DNA of 64,000 nucleotides from a bacterium (GCA_905221325.1 CAJNCS010000010.1:10974-74973), one strand, 5' to 3'. Shown: positions 1-7,993, numbered from the stretch's first letter. Translations and numbers: made by a program. Notes: generated by a model not told the origin, from the sequence alone.

Positions 1-744
1 GAATTTTCCAACAGGAAGAATGGTTACAAAAGAAGATCCATAAGGGCTTTCTAGTTTTAAAAAGCCCCCCTTGGTGACTTTGATTAGAGTATCCGTAATG
101 TTAAATTGGGAACGATTGGCGAGGACTTCTTTTTTATAGTGGGGGATATAGCGTAGATATTGCATCCGTTGGTAGTAAAACAATTCCTCATCCGATAAGG
201 CTTTTGCACGTAAGGGAGCAAGGGCTTGGTAAATGGTAAACTCATCTGCATGGTAGTCCTCATACCAGTTTTCAGCGAGTTCATATTCATAGCCAAATCC
301 CTGAGCGATTTTTTCGGAAAAATCAGTGAGGCTTTCAAGTGCTAATTCTTTGATTGTTTGCCCATGATTTTGTTTTCTTAAGTTAACTCCAATCACCCAA
401 TCAAATTGATAGGGGATTTCCATTTCATTTGTTAAATGGTCAACGGTGTAGAGGAGGAGTTCTTCTCCGAGCTCTCTACTATCATCCGCTAGTGCATCTG
501 AAAAGTCTTTTAATTTCTCCTCTAAAAGATAGTCCTTGGGAATGAGGGAAACCTCAAAATATTGATTCTTTTGAAGTTTCTTCATCATTTGGGCAACGGT
601 TAATTTGTGCTTATTTTTTCGTTCATCATCCGTGATGGTGATTGGGGTGTTCGGAATACGGTAGTAGGCCATTACTGACCGATCCCGTTTCAAGACAAGA
701 TTTTCATGAGTTTGTAGGATAGGATAAGTTAGTGTTAGAGGCAT
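1..744 (-). CDS. VirB4-like conjugation ATPase, N-terminal part (runs off left edge)
   Basis: This is the first ~248 codons of a minus-strand gene starting at ATG 744-742 behind a strong ribosome site (AGAAAGGAGG). The visible N-terminus (MPLTLTYPILQTHENLVLKR...) has the character of the VirB4/Tn916 Orf16 family, the ATPase that energises the mating-pair channel in Gram-positive ICEs. The Walker motifs lie in the C-terminal half, outside the window, so the family call rests on N-terminal character and on position directly after a TcpE gene (12-nt gap), as in Tn916/ICESt-type elements. The ORF is open to the left edge. Another conjugation ATPase family is the main alternative. Confidence 0.75.
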   Translation of the reverse strand, partial: MPLTLTYPILQTHENLVLKRDRSVMAYYRIPNTPITITDDERKNKHKLTVAQMMKKLQKNQYFEVSLIPKDYLLEEKLKDFSDALADDSRELGEELLLYTVDHLTNEMEIPYQFDWVIGVNLRKQNHGQTIKELALESLTDFSEKIAQGFGYEYELAENWYEDYHADEFTIYQALAPLRAKALSDEELFYYQRMQYLRYIPHYKKEVLANRSQFNITDTLIKVTKGGFLKLESPYGSSFVTILPVGKF

Positions 745-756
745 ATTTCCTCCTTT

Positions 757-1167
757 CTAGAGGTTTGTTTTTTCAAAGACGATTTCTTCAACCGGTTCAA
801 TACGATCTTCATGGTAGATTGCCTTTTTATTGAGTTTAAAATCCCAACAGTAGATTAGGTAATCTGCTAGAAAGAGGTGCATTTTCTTTCCATGTGGTTC
901 GTATTCTGTATAAAACTTTGCTAGTTTATAAGGGATAAACCAGTATAGAATTAACGATATAGAGTGAGTGGCTTTAGCTAGAGGTACAAGAATAAAACCA
1001 CCAAAGAGTAGCATGGTAACAAAGATGAAGATAAAGACTATAAAAAAGGACAGTTGCATGGGTGTAGCAAAGTACCAAATGCGAGTGCCCTTTTTAGTTT
1101 TTATCTCTTGAATCCAATAAGGGGCGTTAAGCCCCTTGGCGTAATCATACAGCTTTTCATCTTTCAT
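757..1167 (-). CDS. TcpE family conjugal transfer membrane protein
   Basis: A 136-aa protein with two adjacent hydrophobic segments (about residues 37-60 and 62-80) that form a hairpin, followed by a soluble C-terminus. This is the layout of TcpE/Orf17-type proteins of Tn916 and pCW3-like systems, which sit in the membrane and help build the transfer channel. It lies between the TcpD-like and VirB4-like genes with gaps of 2 and 12 nt, so it belongs to the single leftward conjugation operon. The family call is from size, topology and neighbours; exact partners are inferred. Confidence 0.75.
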   Translation of the reverse strand: MKDEKLYDYAKGLNAPYWIQEIKTKKGTRIWYFATPMQLSFFIVFIFIFVTMLLFGGFILVPLAKATHSISLILYWFIPYKLAKFYTEYEPHGKKMHLFLADYLIYCWDFKLNKKAIYHEDRIEPVEEIVFEKTNL

Positions 1168-1169
1168 AG

Positions 1170-1394
1170 TTAGAGTCCTGTTTCAATCCCAAAGAGACGA
1201 AGGAACCAACCAAATGCTTTTAGAATGTCTTGTCCTTTTGTGAGTGAGACAATGACAGCATAAAAACAAACTACTGAAAAAAGTTGGATCCAGGAGCTGT
1301 TGCGCCAAGCTTTAACTGCAAGTAGTACGGCAATTGCTCCTAGTACCCAAACAGCATCTCCTTGTAGGAAGGCACGTAAATTTTCTGTGTTCAT
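1170..1394 (-). CDS. Small TcpD-like conjugation membrane protein
   Basis: A 74-aa protein with two hydrophobic stretches (about residues 15-28 and 37-51) separated by a short basic turn (KAWRNSS). Small membrane proteins of this size occur between the TcpC and TcpE genes in ICESt/Tn916-type modules and are compared with TcpD of pCW3. The start at 1394 has a good upstream ribosome site (AAGGAGAACA). The function is inferred from position only; the sequence is too short for a confident family call. Confidence 0.65.
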   Translation of the reverse strand: MNTENLRAFLQGDAVWVLGAIAVLLAVKAWRNSSWIQLFSVVCFYAVIVSLTKGQDILKAFGWFLRLFGIETGL

Positions 1395-1405
1395 GTTGTT
1401 CTCCT

Positions 1406-2401
1406 TTATTTTTCTTGTTTTGCATAGTTAAGAGGGATAGTGTGGGCTAACTTATCTACATAGTAAGTCCCATTATTTTGAGTAAGAGTGAGAGTGAAAT
1501 TCTCTGAATGAGTTGAAGCACCTACTTCAAAAGTAACTTGAACAGTTGCGATGAGTTTTTCCCCATCTTCTTTTAGATAGGTGTAGTCAATACTTTTAAA
1601 GGTAGTATTTGCGACTACAGAAACATCTTTAGCAATCAAATTCAGATTGTCTTGATTGGTAGTGTAGTTGGTGAAAAAGACAGTTAAAAACTTGTCTACT
1701 TTCTTGTGTTCATCCTCCGATAGACGATCAGTTGCTGATAAGGTCAATTGCTCGTCTTTTGAAGATGGAGTTGCTTGTGAGGAGTCAAGACTTGAAAACC
1801 AAGGTAGACCTGCGATACGATATTTACCATTGACTTCCTCAAAAGGAATATTAAATCCTGTTGTGATTTCCTTTTTCTCAGTGTTATTGTCCTTTTTGAT
1901 CCATTCCTTGTATTTGACACGGTAGGTTGCCACTTTATCAGTTACAGTGACGAGTTGCGAATAAATCACCTCGCTAGGGTTTCGGACTTGCCCTTGTGAC
2001 TTGGTGTCAGGGAGGGTACCATAAAAGGAATTCAGATGATTAATTTGTTCGGTTTGCTTATTATTTTCTTGTGAAAGGGTAAAGTAAGCATAAACAAAAT
2101 CATTTAGATAGTATTGTAGGCGGTAGTCATATTGCCTAGTAGTTGAAGGGGTGTCTGATTTTTCCTTTTCAAAGTTTTCAATGCTTGTTTTTAGACTTGA
2201 AACCTGATTTGATAGAGTGATAGCTCGAATAGAGCCCATGAACCCGATTATGAGAAGGAAAAAAATTCCGCCAACTACGGCAAGATTAACTTGTTTTTTG
2301 GTGAGGGTTTTAAGTTTTGGAGGTTTCTTTTTCTGTTCAACCTTTTTAAATTGTTCTAGAAATTGCCTCACCTTTAAGAGATAGGATTTTAAATTGTCCA
2401 T
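1406..2401 (-). CDS. TcpC/VirB8-like conjugal transfer protein
   Basis: A 331-aa bitopic membrane protein: a basic cytoplasmic N-terminus with repeated KK/KKK, one transmembrane segment at about residues 39-60, a helical linker, then about 230 residues outside the membrane. This matches TcpC/Orf13 of Tn916, whose external part carries two NTF2-like domains resembling VirB8 and which is needed for the mating channel. The external region is Thr/Ser/Asn-rich, as usual for the family. It lies 11 nt upstream of the TcpD-like gene in the same operon. Confidence 0.8.
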   Translation of the reverse strand: MDNLKSYLLKVRQFLEQFKKVEQKKKPPKLKTLTKKQVNLAVVGGIFFLLIIGFMGSIRAITLSNQVSSLKTSIENFEKEKSDTPSTTRQYDYRLQYYLNDFVYAYFTLSQENNKQTEQINHLNSFYGTLPDTKSQGQVRNPSEVIYSQLVTVTDKVATYRVKYKEWIKKDNNTEKKEITTGFNIPFEEVNGKYRIAGLPWFSSLDSSQATPSSKDEQLTLSATDRLSEDEHKKVDKFLTVFFTNYTTNQDNLNLIAKDVSVVANTTFKSIDYTYLKEDGEKLIATVQVTFEVGASTHSENFTLTLTQNNGTYYVDKLAHTIPLNYAKQEK

Positions 2402-2412
2402 AGTTCCTCCTG

Positions 2413-2970
2413 TTACACTTGGGCTAACTCAATAAGTTTGGTTCCTTTTGCATAGAATCGTTTATTAAGTTTTTCCATTTCTGAATTGATAAAGTAATAG
2501 CCTTTTAGCTCGTATTGAAGTTGTTCCAGTAATTGGGGAGCTAAAGTCTTTGCCTCCTCTTTTTTCAGCAAGCTATTTAATTCACCTGCTTTTGTCCAAG
2601 ATTCTTTATAATCTTTCTTTTTGAGACATTCGCCTAATTCATTAACGACTTGTTCTACTTGTCGGGTGAAGTTTGTTTTTGTTGCCATTTCGATTTCCTT
2701 TCTAAATTGTTCTTGATTTTGCTTGATGGTTTGTTGGATGTAAGTGATAAGTGAGGGACGCATCTTCTGATTGTTAGTAAGAACTTGTCCTTCTAGGGTG
2801 AAGCAAGCATGTTCGTAGTTATAGAGACCTTTAGAATTTGGTTCTTTTTCGGTGCATCTTCCAGCACATTCATAGTAGAACTCCTTTCCTTTTCTTAAAA
2901 GAATGTAGAAATGCCAAAACTCTTTGTCAGGTAAGAGAAAGAAGTCTGCTTGATAGATTTTCTTAAGCAA
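2413..2970 (-). CDS. Conserved ICE protein of unknown function (185 aa)
   Basis: A 185-aa soluble protein. The N-terminal ~70 residues look like a small beta-rich domain with two cysteines (YECAGRC), and residues ~75-185 are strongly helical and charged, suggesting coiled coil. It has no signal peptide, membrane segment or catalytic motif that I recognise. It is translationally packed between the 77-aa gene (1-nt gap) and TcpC (11-nt gap), so it belongs to the transfer operon. Comparable small genes lie between relaxase and TcpC in ICESt-type elements. No function is assigned. Confidence 0.65.
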   Translation of the reverse strand: MLKKIYQADFFLLPDKEFWHFYILLRKGKEFYYECAGRCTEKEPNSKGLYNYEHACFTLEGQVLTNNQKMRPSLITYIQQTIKQNQEQFRKEIEMATKTNFTRQVEQVVNELGECLKKKDYKESWTKAGELNSLLKKEEAKTLAPQLLEQLQYELKGYYFINSEMEKLNKRFYAKGTKLIELAQV

Positions 2971-2971
2971 T

Positions 2972-3205
2972 TTAAGAAGCCTCTAGAAGATCATCGTAGC
3001 CAAGTGATTGGAAGATAAAATCAGAATCAAACCAGAGCCAATCATTGATTTGAGTTTCCGTTGGGGTATCTCCACAGAAGATATCCTCACAAATAATGGT
3101 GAGGGTATCCAATCCTCCACGTTCACGAACAGTGTTTAGAGTTGTTAATCCGCCTGACCAAGCTTTAAAGTTTTCTAGTGAATTAATCTCAACTTTGTAT
3201 TCCAT
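2972..3205 (-). CDS. Small acidic conserved ICE protein (77 aa)
   Basis: A 77-aa acidic protein (MEYKVEINSLENFKAWSGG...) with a WSGG motif and a C-terminal LWFDSDFIFQSLG region. It starts at ATG 3205, with a Shine-Dalgarno site (AGAAAGG) just upstream, and follows the relaxase gene by 15 nt. I cannot name a function. Its place directly after the relaxase in a Tn916/ICESt-type module suggests a conserved accessory transfer protein, or perhaps an antirestriction-like acidic protein; that last idea is speculative. Confidence 0.6.
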   Translation of the reverse strand: MEYKVEINSLENFKAWSGGLTTLNTVRERGGLDTLTIICEDIFCGDTPTETQINDWLWFDSDFIFQSLGYDDLLEAS

Positions 3206-3220
3206 AGGTTATTTTCCTTT

Positions 3221-4453
3221 CTAATGTTCATAATATTTACTAGCTTTGAGTAGTTTTAACATTGCTTTCCCACGATTTGTAATTTCCCCGCTGTTTTGTA
3301 TCATCTTCATGTATTCGGTCTGCATGATACGATCAGCTTCTGAAACTAGGGCAAGGGAGTTCGCCACTTGGAAAGTTAGCCAGCGGATGGTTCGCTCAAT
3401 AGAGTAGGGTTGAGGACTGGTTGAGAGTTTCAAAGGTTCTACCCCACCAAAAAGTCGTTGCCATTTTTGGTCAGGCTTATAAGCTCCAAATTGATTGATT
3501 CCATCATAGACTTGCATTTCATGATTGATAATCCCACGGGCGATTTCCCCAAGGTCTACACCGTTGATGTATTCCTCGATAGCTCCTTGTGCTTTCTGGT
3601 CTGAAAAGCGAAGTTCGTAGCGATTCCAAATACCAAAAATCTCCAAGGATTCTTCCAAGGAGATATTTTCTTGACGGGCTAGTTCATAGCGTTTCTCGTA
3701 AAAGTTAAAGTAGAGTTGGCTTTGCCTTGATCCAAAGTAGAGAGATAAACCGTGATTGGCTTCCATATCGTCATTATCAATAAAAGAACCGCCCCCTGTT
3801 ACATTCCACTTTCGAAAGGTATTGAGGACAATTTCTTTGGCGTAGAGCTTCTCAATCAACTTAGGTAGGTGAATCTGCTGGTCTTCTTTTCCAAACCCTT
3901 TGTAGAGCTCATCTAGAGCAATATCTAACCTCTTAATCCGGCAATCCTCATAAGAATAGAAGAGATTTTGAAGGAAGGCCTGCCAAGTGATTCCCTTGTA
4001 TTCTAGGAGTACTTCCAACTCACGGCACCCTTGTCCTGATAGTTGAAGACAGGATTGGTAGTCTTTGGTTTCTGCTTTATCAAAGAAATCAAAAATCCAA
4101 ATATTACCACGTTGCCAAAGATGGGTGAAGTTCATGAGCCGTGTTTCTTGAGCGCTAAATTCGCTCAGATGACAGAAGAGAAAGTTTTCACAGAAAGACT
4201 CTAAGTCACGTAGAGCAGGAAAAGAGATTCGTAAGTAGTCAATTCGAGCACGCAAACTTTGTTTTTCATGCTCTCTATGAAAGCCTAGTTTGGCTTTTAG
4301 GTCACGGAATTTTTCAATGCTTAATCCTCTTTCTCCAGCTTCGTAGGAGCGATAGGTTCTAGTAGGTAGGTCAACGGCTTCTGCAAATTGTTTTTGACTC
4401 ATGCCTGTTTCTTGACGAAATTTCTTAAGATTGAATGGGCTGATTTTATCCAT
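3221..4453 (-). CDS. MobT/Rep_trans-type conjugative relaxase
   Basis: A 410-aa protein with an N-terminal helix-turn-helix (about residues 5-50, FRQETGMSQKQFAEAV) joined to a replication-initiator-like (Rep_trans) domain with a motif resembling KRLDIALDE. This is the architecture of MobT relaxases of Tn916 (Orf20), ICEBs1 (NicK) and ICESt elements, which nick oriT and attach to the 5' end for transfer and rolling-circle replication. I choose ATG 4453 (MDKISPF), with AAGGAGGT upstream, over a longer frame starting at 4510. It is preceded by the oriT palindrome at 4577-4610, as in Tn916. Confidence 0.88.
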   Translation of the reverse strand: MDKISPFNLKKFRQETGMSQKQFAEAVDLPTRTYRSYEAGERGLSIEKFRDLKAKLGFHREHEKQSLRARIDYLRISFPALRDLESFCENFLFCHLSEFSAQETRLMNFTHLWQRGNIWIFDFFDKAETKDYQSCLQLSGQGCRELEVLLEYKGITWQAFLQNLFYSYEDCRIKRLDIALDELYKGFGKEDQQIHLPKLIEKLYAKEIVLNTFRKWNVTGGGSFIDNDDMEANHGLSLYFGSRQSQLYFNFYEKRYELARQENISLEESLEIFGIWNRYELRFSDQKAQGAIEEYINGVDLGEIARGIINHEMQVYDGINQFGAYKPDQKWQRLFGGVEPLKLSTSPQPYSIERTIRWLTFQVANSLALVSEADRIMQTEYMKMIQNSGEITNRGKAMLKLLKASKYYEH

Positions 4454-4576
4454 TCGTGGGGGCACCTCCTTTTTTATGAGTGACACAATTTTTTTGCCAA
4501 AGTTACACACTTTCTAAAATTCGCAATCCCAACTCCCACAAGGACTGAGGAGGGTTGGACTTTGCCATTTTGTCAA

Positions 4577-4610
4577 ATGTAACCCCCCTATTAGAAATCG
4601 GGGGTTACAT
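4577..4610. other. Origin of transfer (oriT) palindrome
   Basis: A perfect 11-bp inverted repeat, ATGTAACCCCC (4577-4587) and GGGGGTTACAT (4600-4610), with a 12-nt loop CTATTAGAAATC. It sits between the relaxase and coupling-protein genes, exactly where Tn916 and ICEBs1 carry oriT, and the C-run plus TAT/AGAA loop resembles MobT nic regions as I remember them. The nick position itself is not visible. Confidence 0.8.
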
Positions 4611-4693
4611 CATCAGAAACTAGGAACTTCGGGCTACGGTCTGCGCCTGACTTGCCGTCAGGCTTGCCCTTGCCCTTGTCCTAGTTCCTGATG
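4611..4693. repeat. Nested inverted repeats beside oriT
   Basis: The arms CATCAGAAACTAG (4611-4623) and CTAGTTCCTGATG (4681-4693) are complementary with one mismatch. They enclose a second hairpin GCCTGAC (4645-4651) / GTCAGGC (4656-4662). The outer right arm and the inner right arm lie inside the 3' end of the coupling-protein gene. The structure may be an accessory oriT arm, a single-strand origin, or an RNA hairpin at the end of that gene. Confidence 0.55.
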
Positions 4694-6346
4694 ACTAAGT
4701 GCCATCTGAACGGCTTTGGCATAAGATCTTCGTCCGCCTTCTTCAAAGTGAACCAGAGTTTCCAGAAGGAGTTCTTCTTGAAGAGGAGTCACCAAAATAG
4801 CTGAGTCAGAACGGTCAAAATCGATTCCTTGTTCTTCCAAGAGATAAATAATTTTTCGAAGCGTTGCGACTTTTAGTTCCTGTTCTTCCGCAAAATCTTT
4901 GAGTGGGCGTTTGTTGACTTGGTTTTCTAACTGTTCTACCTCCTCTATTAGTTCTTTTGTTGGGACTAGTGAATCATAGTCTTTAAAGACAGAAAACTCT
5001 TCTCCTTCAAATTCTAAAATGGGAATTTGTAAGTAGACCTCATAGAAAGAAAAGCCCTGGTCCAATGGTACATAAGGAGAGAAAAATTCACCAGCCAAGT
5101 CTCCGTTGTTTGCGATATAGCCCCGTCCCTTGACCTTAACACCATTAATTTCATCTAGTTTTTTGAACTCTTTGGTTTTATTGGCATCCCCAAACATCAT
5201 GTCATAGCCTGTTGATTCTAAATGACCGACTGAGAGGCGCTTCATAAAGTTATCCCGAAGAGCAGTTTTGACAAACTCCCCGTCAGGCCGTTGCATGGCA
5301 AAAATCACATAAACTCCAGCTTGACGGCCTTCTAGGACTAGTTGGGTAAGGTATTCGGTGACTTCTGCTTGTAGGGTATAATCTCGATCAATTTTAGCGA
5401 TAAGTGCTGCCCACTCGTCAACCAGAATGAATTTAGGCTTCATCCCGTAATAAGTGAAGTTCTTCCCAGCTTGAAACTTGGGAGAAGTAGACATGAGTTC
5501 ATAGCGTTTCTCCATGAACTCCACGTTTTCCCTAAAGCACTGGATAATATCTTCCTTACTGGTAAAGACTCGACCATGAAAGACAGGGATTTTTTTCAAA
5601 CCAGCTAGATCTGAGTTTTTCGGATCACAAATATCAATAAAACCAACCTTGGTAAGTGCATAAATGATGGACATGAGAAGAATTGTCTTTCCTCCACCTG
5701 TTCCCCCTCCAATCAGCAAATGTGGTTCTTCGATAAAGTCCCAAACTACATCTTTCATGAGTTGGAGTTTTGAACCCTTGACCACTACTTGGTCAATGCC
5801 AATACGACTATCAATCCTATTGATGGCGATATCGTACCTAATAAAGCGTTTATCAAAGGTTTTGTTTCGAAAATCACCATTAAACATGACTTCAAGGGTT
5901 GCCCCAAGATTGAGAAATCGATCTTGAAACTTATTGCCTTCTAGGATAAAACTCACTTCCAAACCATAACGGGATTGTTTGAGATAAACTTGAGGAAGTC
6001 TAATTTTATCTATTGTCCTTTTCTCCCGTCTAATTTTCTTGACTAGATATAGATTGTTTTCTAAGAGAAAACGAGAGAGAATTCGTAAGCTATTGAGTTT
6101 TTGAAAAGCGAGTAGTTTTTCGTAGCAAAGCCAATTCAGAACTTGAGAGATGAGAGCAGATAGTAAGGCAAAGGCAACTAAGTAGTAGGTTTTGGGAAAG
6201 GGTTGGGCTTGTAGTTCCAAGTGGTGTTGATAGGTATAATAAGCTAAGGCAAATAAAAAAGGCGACCACACGATAAACCAAGTGATTGCCTTGATGTGCC
6301 GATGATATATTTGAACTCTTTGTCCACGGTAGGTAAAGAGTTTCAT
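4658..6346 (-). CDS. FtsK/TcpA-type conjugation coupling ATPase
   Basis: A 562-aa protein with two N-terminal transmembrane segments (about residues 20-38 and 53-73), a Walker A motif GGGTGGGKT (213-221) and a Walker B ILVDEW (DE at 310-311). This is the layout of Tn916 Orf21/TcpA coupling proteins, FtsK-HerA ATPases that deliver the relaxase-bound strand to the channel. The C-terminus ends in a low-complexity GQGQGQA tail whose DNA forms part of the inverted repeats next to oriT. A 10-nt gap separates it from the upstream DUF961 gene. Confidence 0.88.
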   Translation of the reverse strand: MKLFTYRGQRVQIYHRHIKAITWFIVWSPFLFALAYYTYQHHLELQAQPFPKTYYLVAFALLSALISQVLNWLCYEKLLAFQKLNSLRILSRFLLENNLYLVKKIRREKRTIDKIRLPQVYLKQSRYGLEVSFILEGNKFQDRFLNLGATLEVMFNGDFRNKTFDKRFIRYDIAINRIDSRIGIDQVVVKGSKLQLMKDVVWDFIEEPHLLIGGGTGGGKTILLMSIIYALTKVGFIDICDPKNSDLAGLKKIPVFHGRVFTSKEDIIQCFRENVEFMEKRYELMSTSPKFQAGKNFTYYGMKPKFILVDEWAALIAKIDRDYTLQAEVTEYLTQLVLEGRQAGVYVIFAMQRPDGEFVKTALRDNFMKRLSVGHLESTGYDMMFGDANKTKEFKKLDEINGVKVKGRGYIANNGDLAGEFFSPYVPLDQGFSFYEVYLQIPILEFEGEEFSVFKDYDSLVPTKELIEEVEQLENQVNKRPLKDFAEEQELKVATLRKIIYLLEEQGIDFDRSDSAILVTPLQEELLLETLVHFEEGGRRSYAKAVQMALSHQELGQGQGQA

Positions 6347-6356
6347 GTGTCACCTC

Positions 6357-6812
6357 CTAGTTTTCTTTCTTGTTTTCTACGGGTTTAGATTCTTTAGGGC
6401 TTGTCCCTTTTTTCTTAATCTTAGAAGCAAAGAGCTTGTAGATATCATTGCGGTTAACGTGAGTATGAGTTACGACAATGTCTTCTAGCTCCACTTCCTC
6501 ACGGTACTTGAGACCCAAGTCTTCGATTTCAGACTCCGCCATATCGGCAATAGTGAAAAAGAGGGTTTCATGCTGGATTGAAGAATGAATCCCTACCACA
6601 ACACCCCGAATTTCTCCCGTATTAACCTGAACATAGGAGCCGTCAGGATTGCGTTGGGAACGGTCAATTTCATAGATGGTATCTGTTCCTTCAATCCCTC
6701 GGAAAGTAAGTTTTCCAAAGACTTGAGGTATGTCTAGACCTTCTGAGATAACCCGATAGGTTTTGTCTGCAATTTGAAGTTTTTCTCCGTAGTTTAATCC
6801 GATTTTAGCCAT
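6357..6812 (-). CDS. DUF961 (YdcP/Orf22-like) ICE protein
   Basis: A 151-aa protein of the DUF961 type found as a pair (Orf22/Orf23) at the head of Tn916-like transfer operons. Residues 1-120 form a beta-rich domain (TYRVISEGLDIPQVFGKL...) and the last 25 residues are a charged, Lys-rich, probably disordered tail. The biochemical role is unknown; in Tn916 the pair precedes the coupling protein, as here. It follows its paralogue (6834-7130) by 21 nt. Confidence 0.75.
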   Translation of the reverse strand: MAKIGLNYGEKLQIADKTYRVISEGLDIPQVFGKLTFRGIEGTDTIYEIDRSQRNPDGSYVQVNTGEIRGVVVGIHSSIQHETLFFTIADMAESEIEDLGLKYREEVELEDIVVTHTHVNRNDIYKLFASKIKKKGTSPKESKPVENKKEN

Positions 6813-6833
6813 GTATATTTCTCCTATTCTTTC

Positions 6834-7130
6834 TTATTTTTTCAAAACCAATTTTTCAGCAAATACGTTAAGTGCTGGGGCAACAGAATTTCCGTTTAGG
6901 GAAGTATCTGCGAGGAAAATGGGATTGACCACTTCGACTAGAGCATCTTCTGGAAAGACGGTAGCAGAAGCTGGTGTGATCACGTGGAAGGCTCCGTGTT
7001 GTTCATTGTTTAGCACGTGGCGTTGGTATTTGCCTTCTTTTCCGAAGACATAGCGTGGCGCATTGCCCAATTTTTCGTAGTAAGCAGTGCCGATAAATTC
7101 TGGTAGCATAACAAGTGTTTCTGGAATCAT
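6834..7130 (-). CDS. DUF961 (Orf23-like) ICE protein
   Basis: A 98-aa protein ([19 protein letters not shown]...) resembling the shorter DUF961 member, Orf23, of Tn916-like elements. No transmembrane segment or catalytic motif is visible. It starts at ATG 7130 with upstream AGAAAGG. It is the first intact gene of the leftward operon because the upstream small gene (7165-7411) is frameshifted. Confidence 0.7.
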   Translation of the reverse strand: MIPETLVMLPEFIGTAYYEKLGNAPRYVFGKEGKYQRHVLNNEQHGAFHVITPASATVFPEDALVEVVNPIFLADTSLNGNSVAPALNVFAEKLVLKK

Positions 7131-7164
7131 AGATATTTCCTTTCTGAGTGTAAAATAAAAAGAG

Positions 7165-7411
7165 TTAAGCTAGTTGCTTCACTCTTGAGTAGTAATGAGT
7201 AAAAAGTTTTCGTTTAAACATTCTGGTATAAAATTGTACTTCACCTGGAGTAAAGCCAGTAAGCAGTGATTGGTTGGCAAGTTTATCTAAATCCTTTTGG
7301 GCTTGATAATAGAGTTGTCCTTGGAGTTGTTCCGATGAGGAAAAGATATTATAGGTGAAAATGTAGTTTTTATAGATTCGTTCACATTGTTGAGCGAAAA
7401 AAGTTAGTCAT
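7165..7411 (-). pseudogene. Frameshifted small ICE gene (about 81 aa if repaired)
   Basis: The ATG at 7411-7409 has an excellent ribosome site (AAAGGAGAACACT), but its frame stops after nine codons. Shifting by one base at a run of six A (7397-7402, T on the coding strand) opens a continuous frame to a TAA at 7165. The total length of 247 nt is 3n+1, so exactly one base is extra. The repaired product (MTNFFAQQCERIYKNY...RVKQLA) is basic and helical, of a kind expected upstream of the DUF961 genes. It may be a true mutation, a phase-variable tract or a sequencing error. Confidence 0.7.
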
Positions 7412-7429
7412 AGTGTTCTCCTTTATTGT

Positions 7430-7467
7430 AAAAGTAAAAAGCTACTAAGAAAATGGACTTAGTAGCT
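7430..7467 (-). terminator. Intrinsic terminator in the leader of the conjugation operon
   Basis: Read leftward: AGCTACTAAG (7467-7458), an 8-nt loop, CTTAGTAGCT (7449-7440), then TTTTTACTTT. It stands between the leftward promoter at 7922-7950 and the first ribosome site at about 7420. Transcripts must pass it to express the transfer genes, which suggests attenuation. Confidence 0.75.
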
Positions 7468-7915
7468 AGAGTAAATCTATCTAGTAAATTAGATAGACAG
7501 CAGTAGAGAAAAGTTATTTGGTTGAAGGATTCCTCCTTCACGGTGGCAACGTTTAGCAAGGTGCATTGCTTAAATTACCATCGCTTCCCCAGCCAATCTC
7601 ATCAGGTAGTCATTGTCATACCCTTAAGATTCTCTTACGCCCTTTGGCGAAGCCAGTTCACTTTACTATTCGGAAAAGTGCGAAAGTCCGAAATGCGTGG
7701 AAGCCCACAAAAAATGTTTTTAATCTTCACTTCAACCATAAAACGGACTTGACTTTTCTTTCCAAAACGTTTACAATAAAGGTACGAAGTTTAGTGTAGT
7801 TTTGGCAATCAGTCCTCTGGTTGTCAGACGCACTTTTTATTTAATTGTCAATGATCGTGATTTAGCCTTGAAGATAAGGTTATTATTTTCAATTGCTATA
7901 CAACTATTAGTTGTT
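7468..7915 (-). promoter_or_regulatory. Long structured leader of the conjugation operon
   Basis: About 450 nt without a convincing gene. Visible elements on the minus strand are the hairpin arms TTCGGA/TCCGAA around 7670-7695, GGCTTCGCC near 7651, a GAAGGAGGAATCCTTC self-complementary stretch near 7530-7545, and CTATCTA/TAGATAG (about 7478-7499) just before the terminator. It could be a 5' regulatory leader or could include a single-strand replication origin, as known near oriT in Tn916 and ICEBs1. I cannot decide between these. Confidence 0.45.
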
Positions 7916-7941
7916 GATTATATTATACAACCAACGGTTGT
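7900..7941. promoter_or_regulatory. Twin palindromic operators between XRE repressor and conjugation operon
   Basis: ACAACTATTAGTTGT (7900-7914) and ACAACCAACGGTTGT (7927-7941) share the half-sites ACAAC-N5-GTTGT and are spaced 27 bp centre to centre. The second fills the spacer of the leftward promoter and the first covers its expected start point. The likely ligand is the XRE protein encoded at 7994. Confidence 0.75.
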
Positions 7942-7950
7942 TAATGTCAA
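7922..7950 (-). promoter_or_regulatory. Perfect consensus promoter of the ICE conjugation operon
   Basis: On the minus strand: TTGACA (7950-7945), 17-bp spacer, TATAAT (7927-7922), a full match to the sigma-A consensus, expected to start near 7915. It faces the transfer genes and is embedded in the operator pair. Confidence 0.85.
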
Positions 7951-7993
7951 CAGTTTTCTGCAAAAATTTAAAATATTTTTTTTGAGGTCACCT

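Noticed and set aside
1668..1925. A plus-strand gene opposite the TcpC gene
   Set aside because: It lies wholly inside the TcpC gene on the other strand, has no ribosome site and no recognisable protein character.
7802..7993. N-terminal extension of the XRE repressor from a TTG start
   Set aside because: It would code through the promoter/operator region, has no ribosome site, and lacks domain similarity; the ATG at 7994 has GAGGT upstream.
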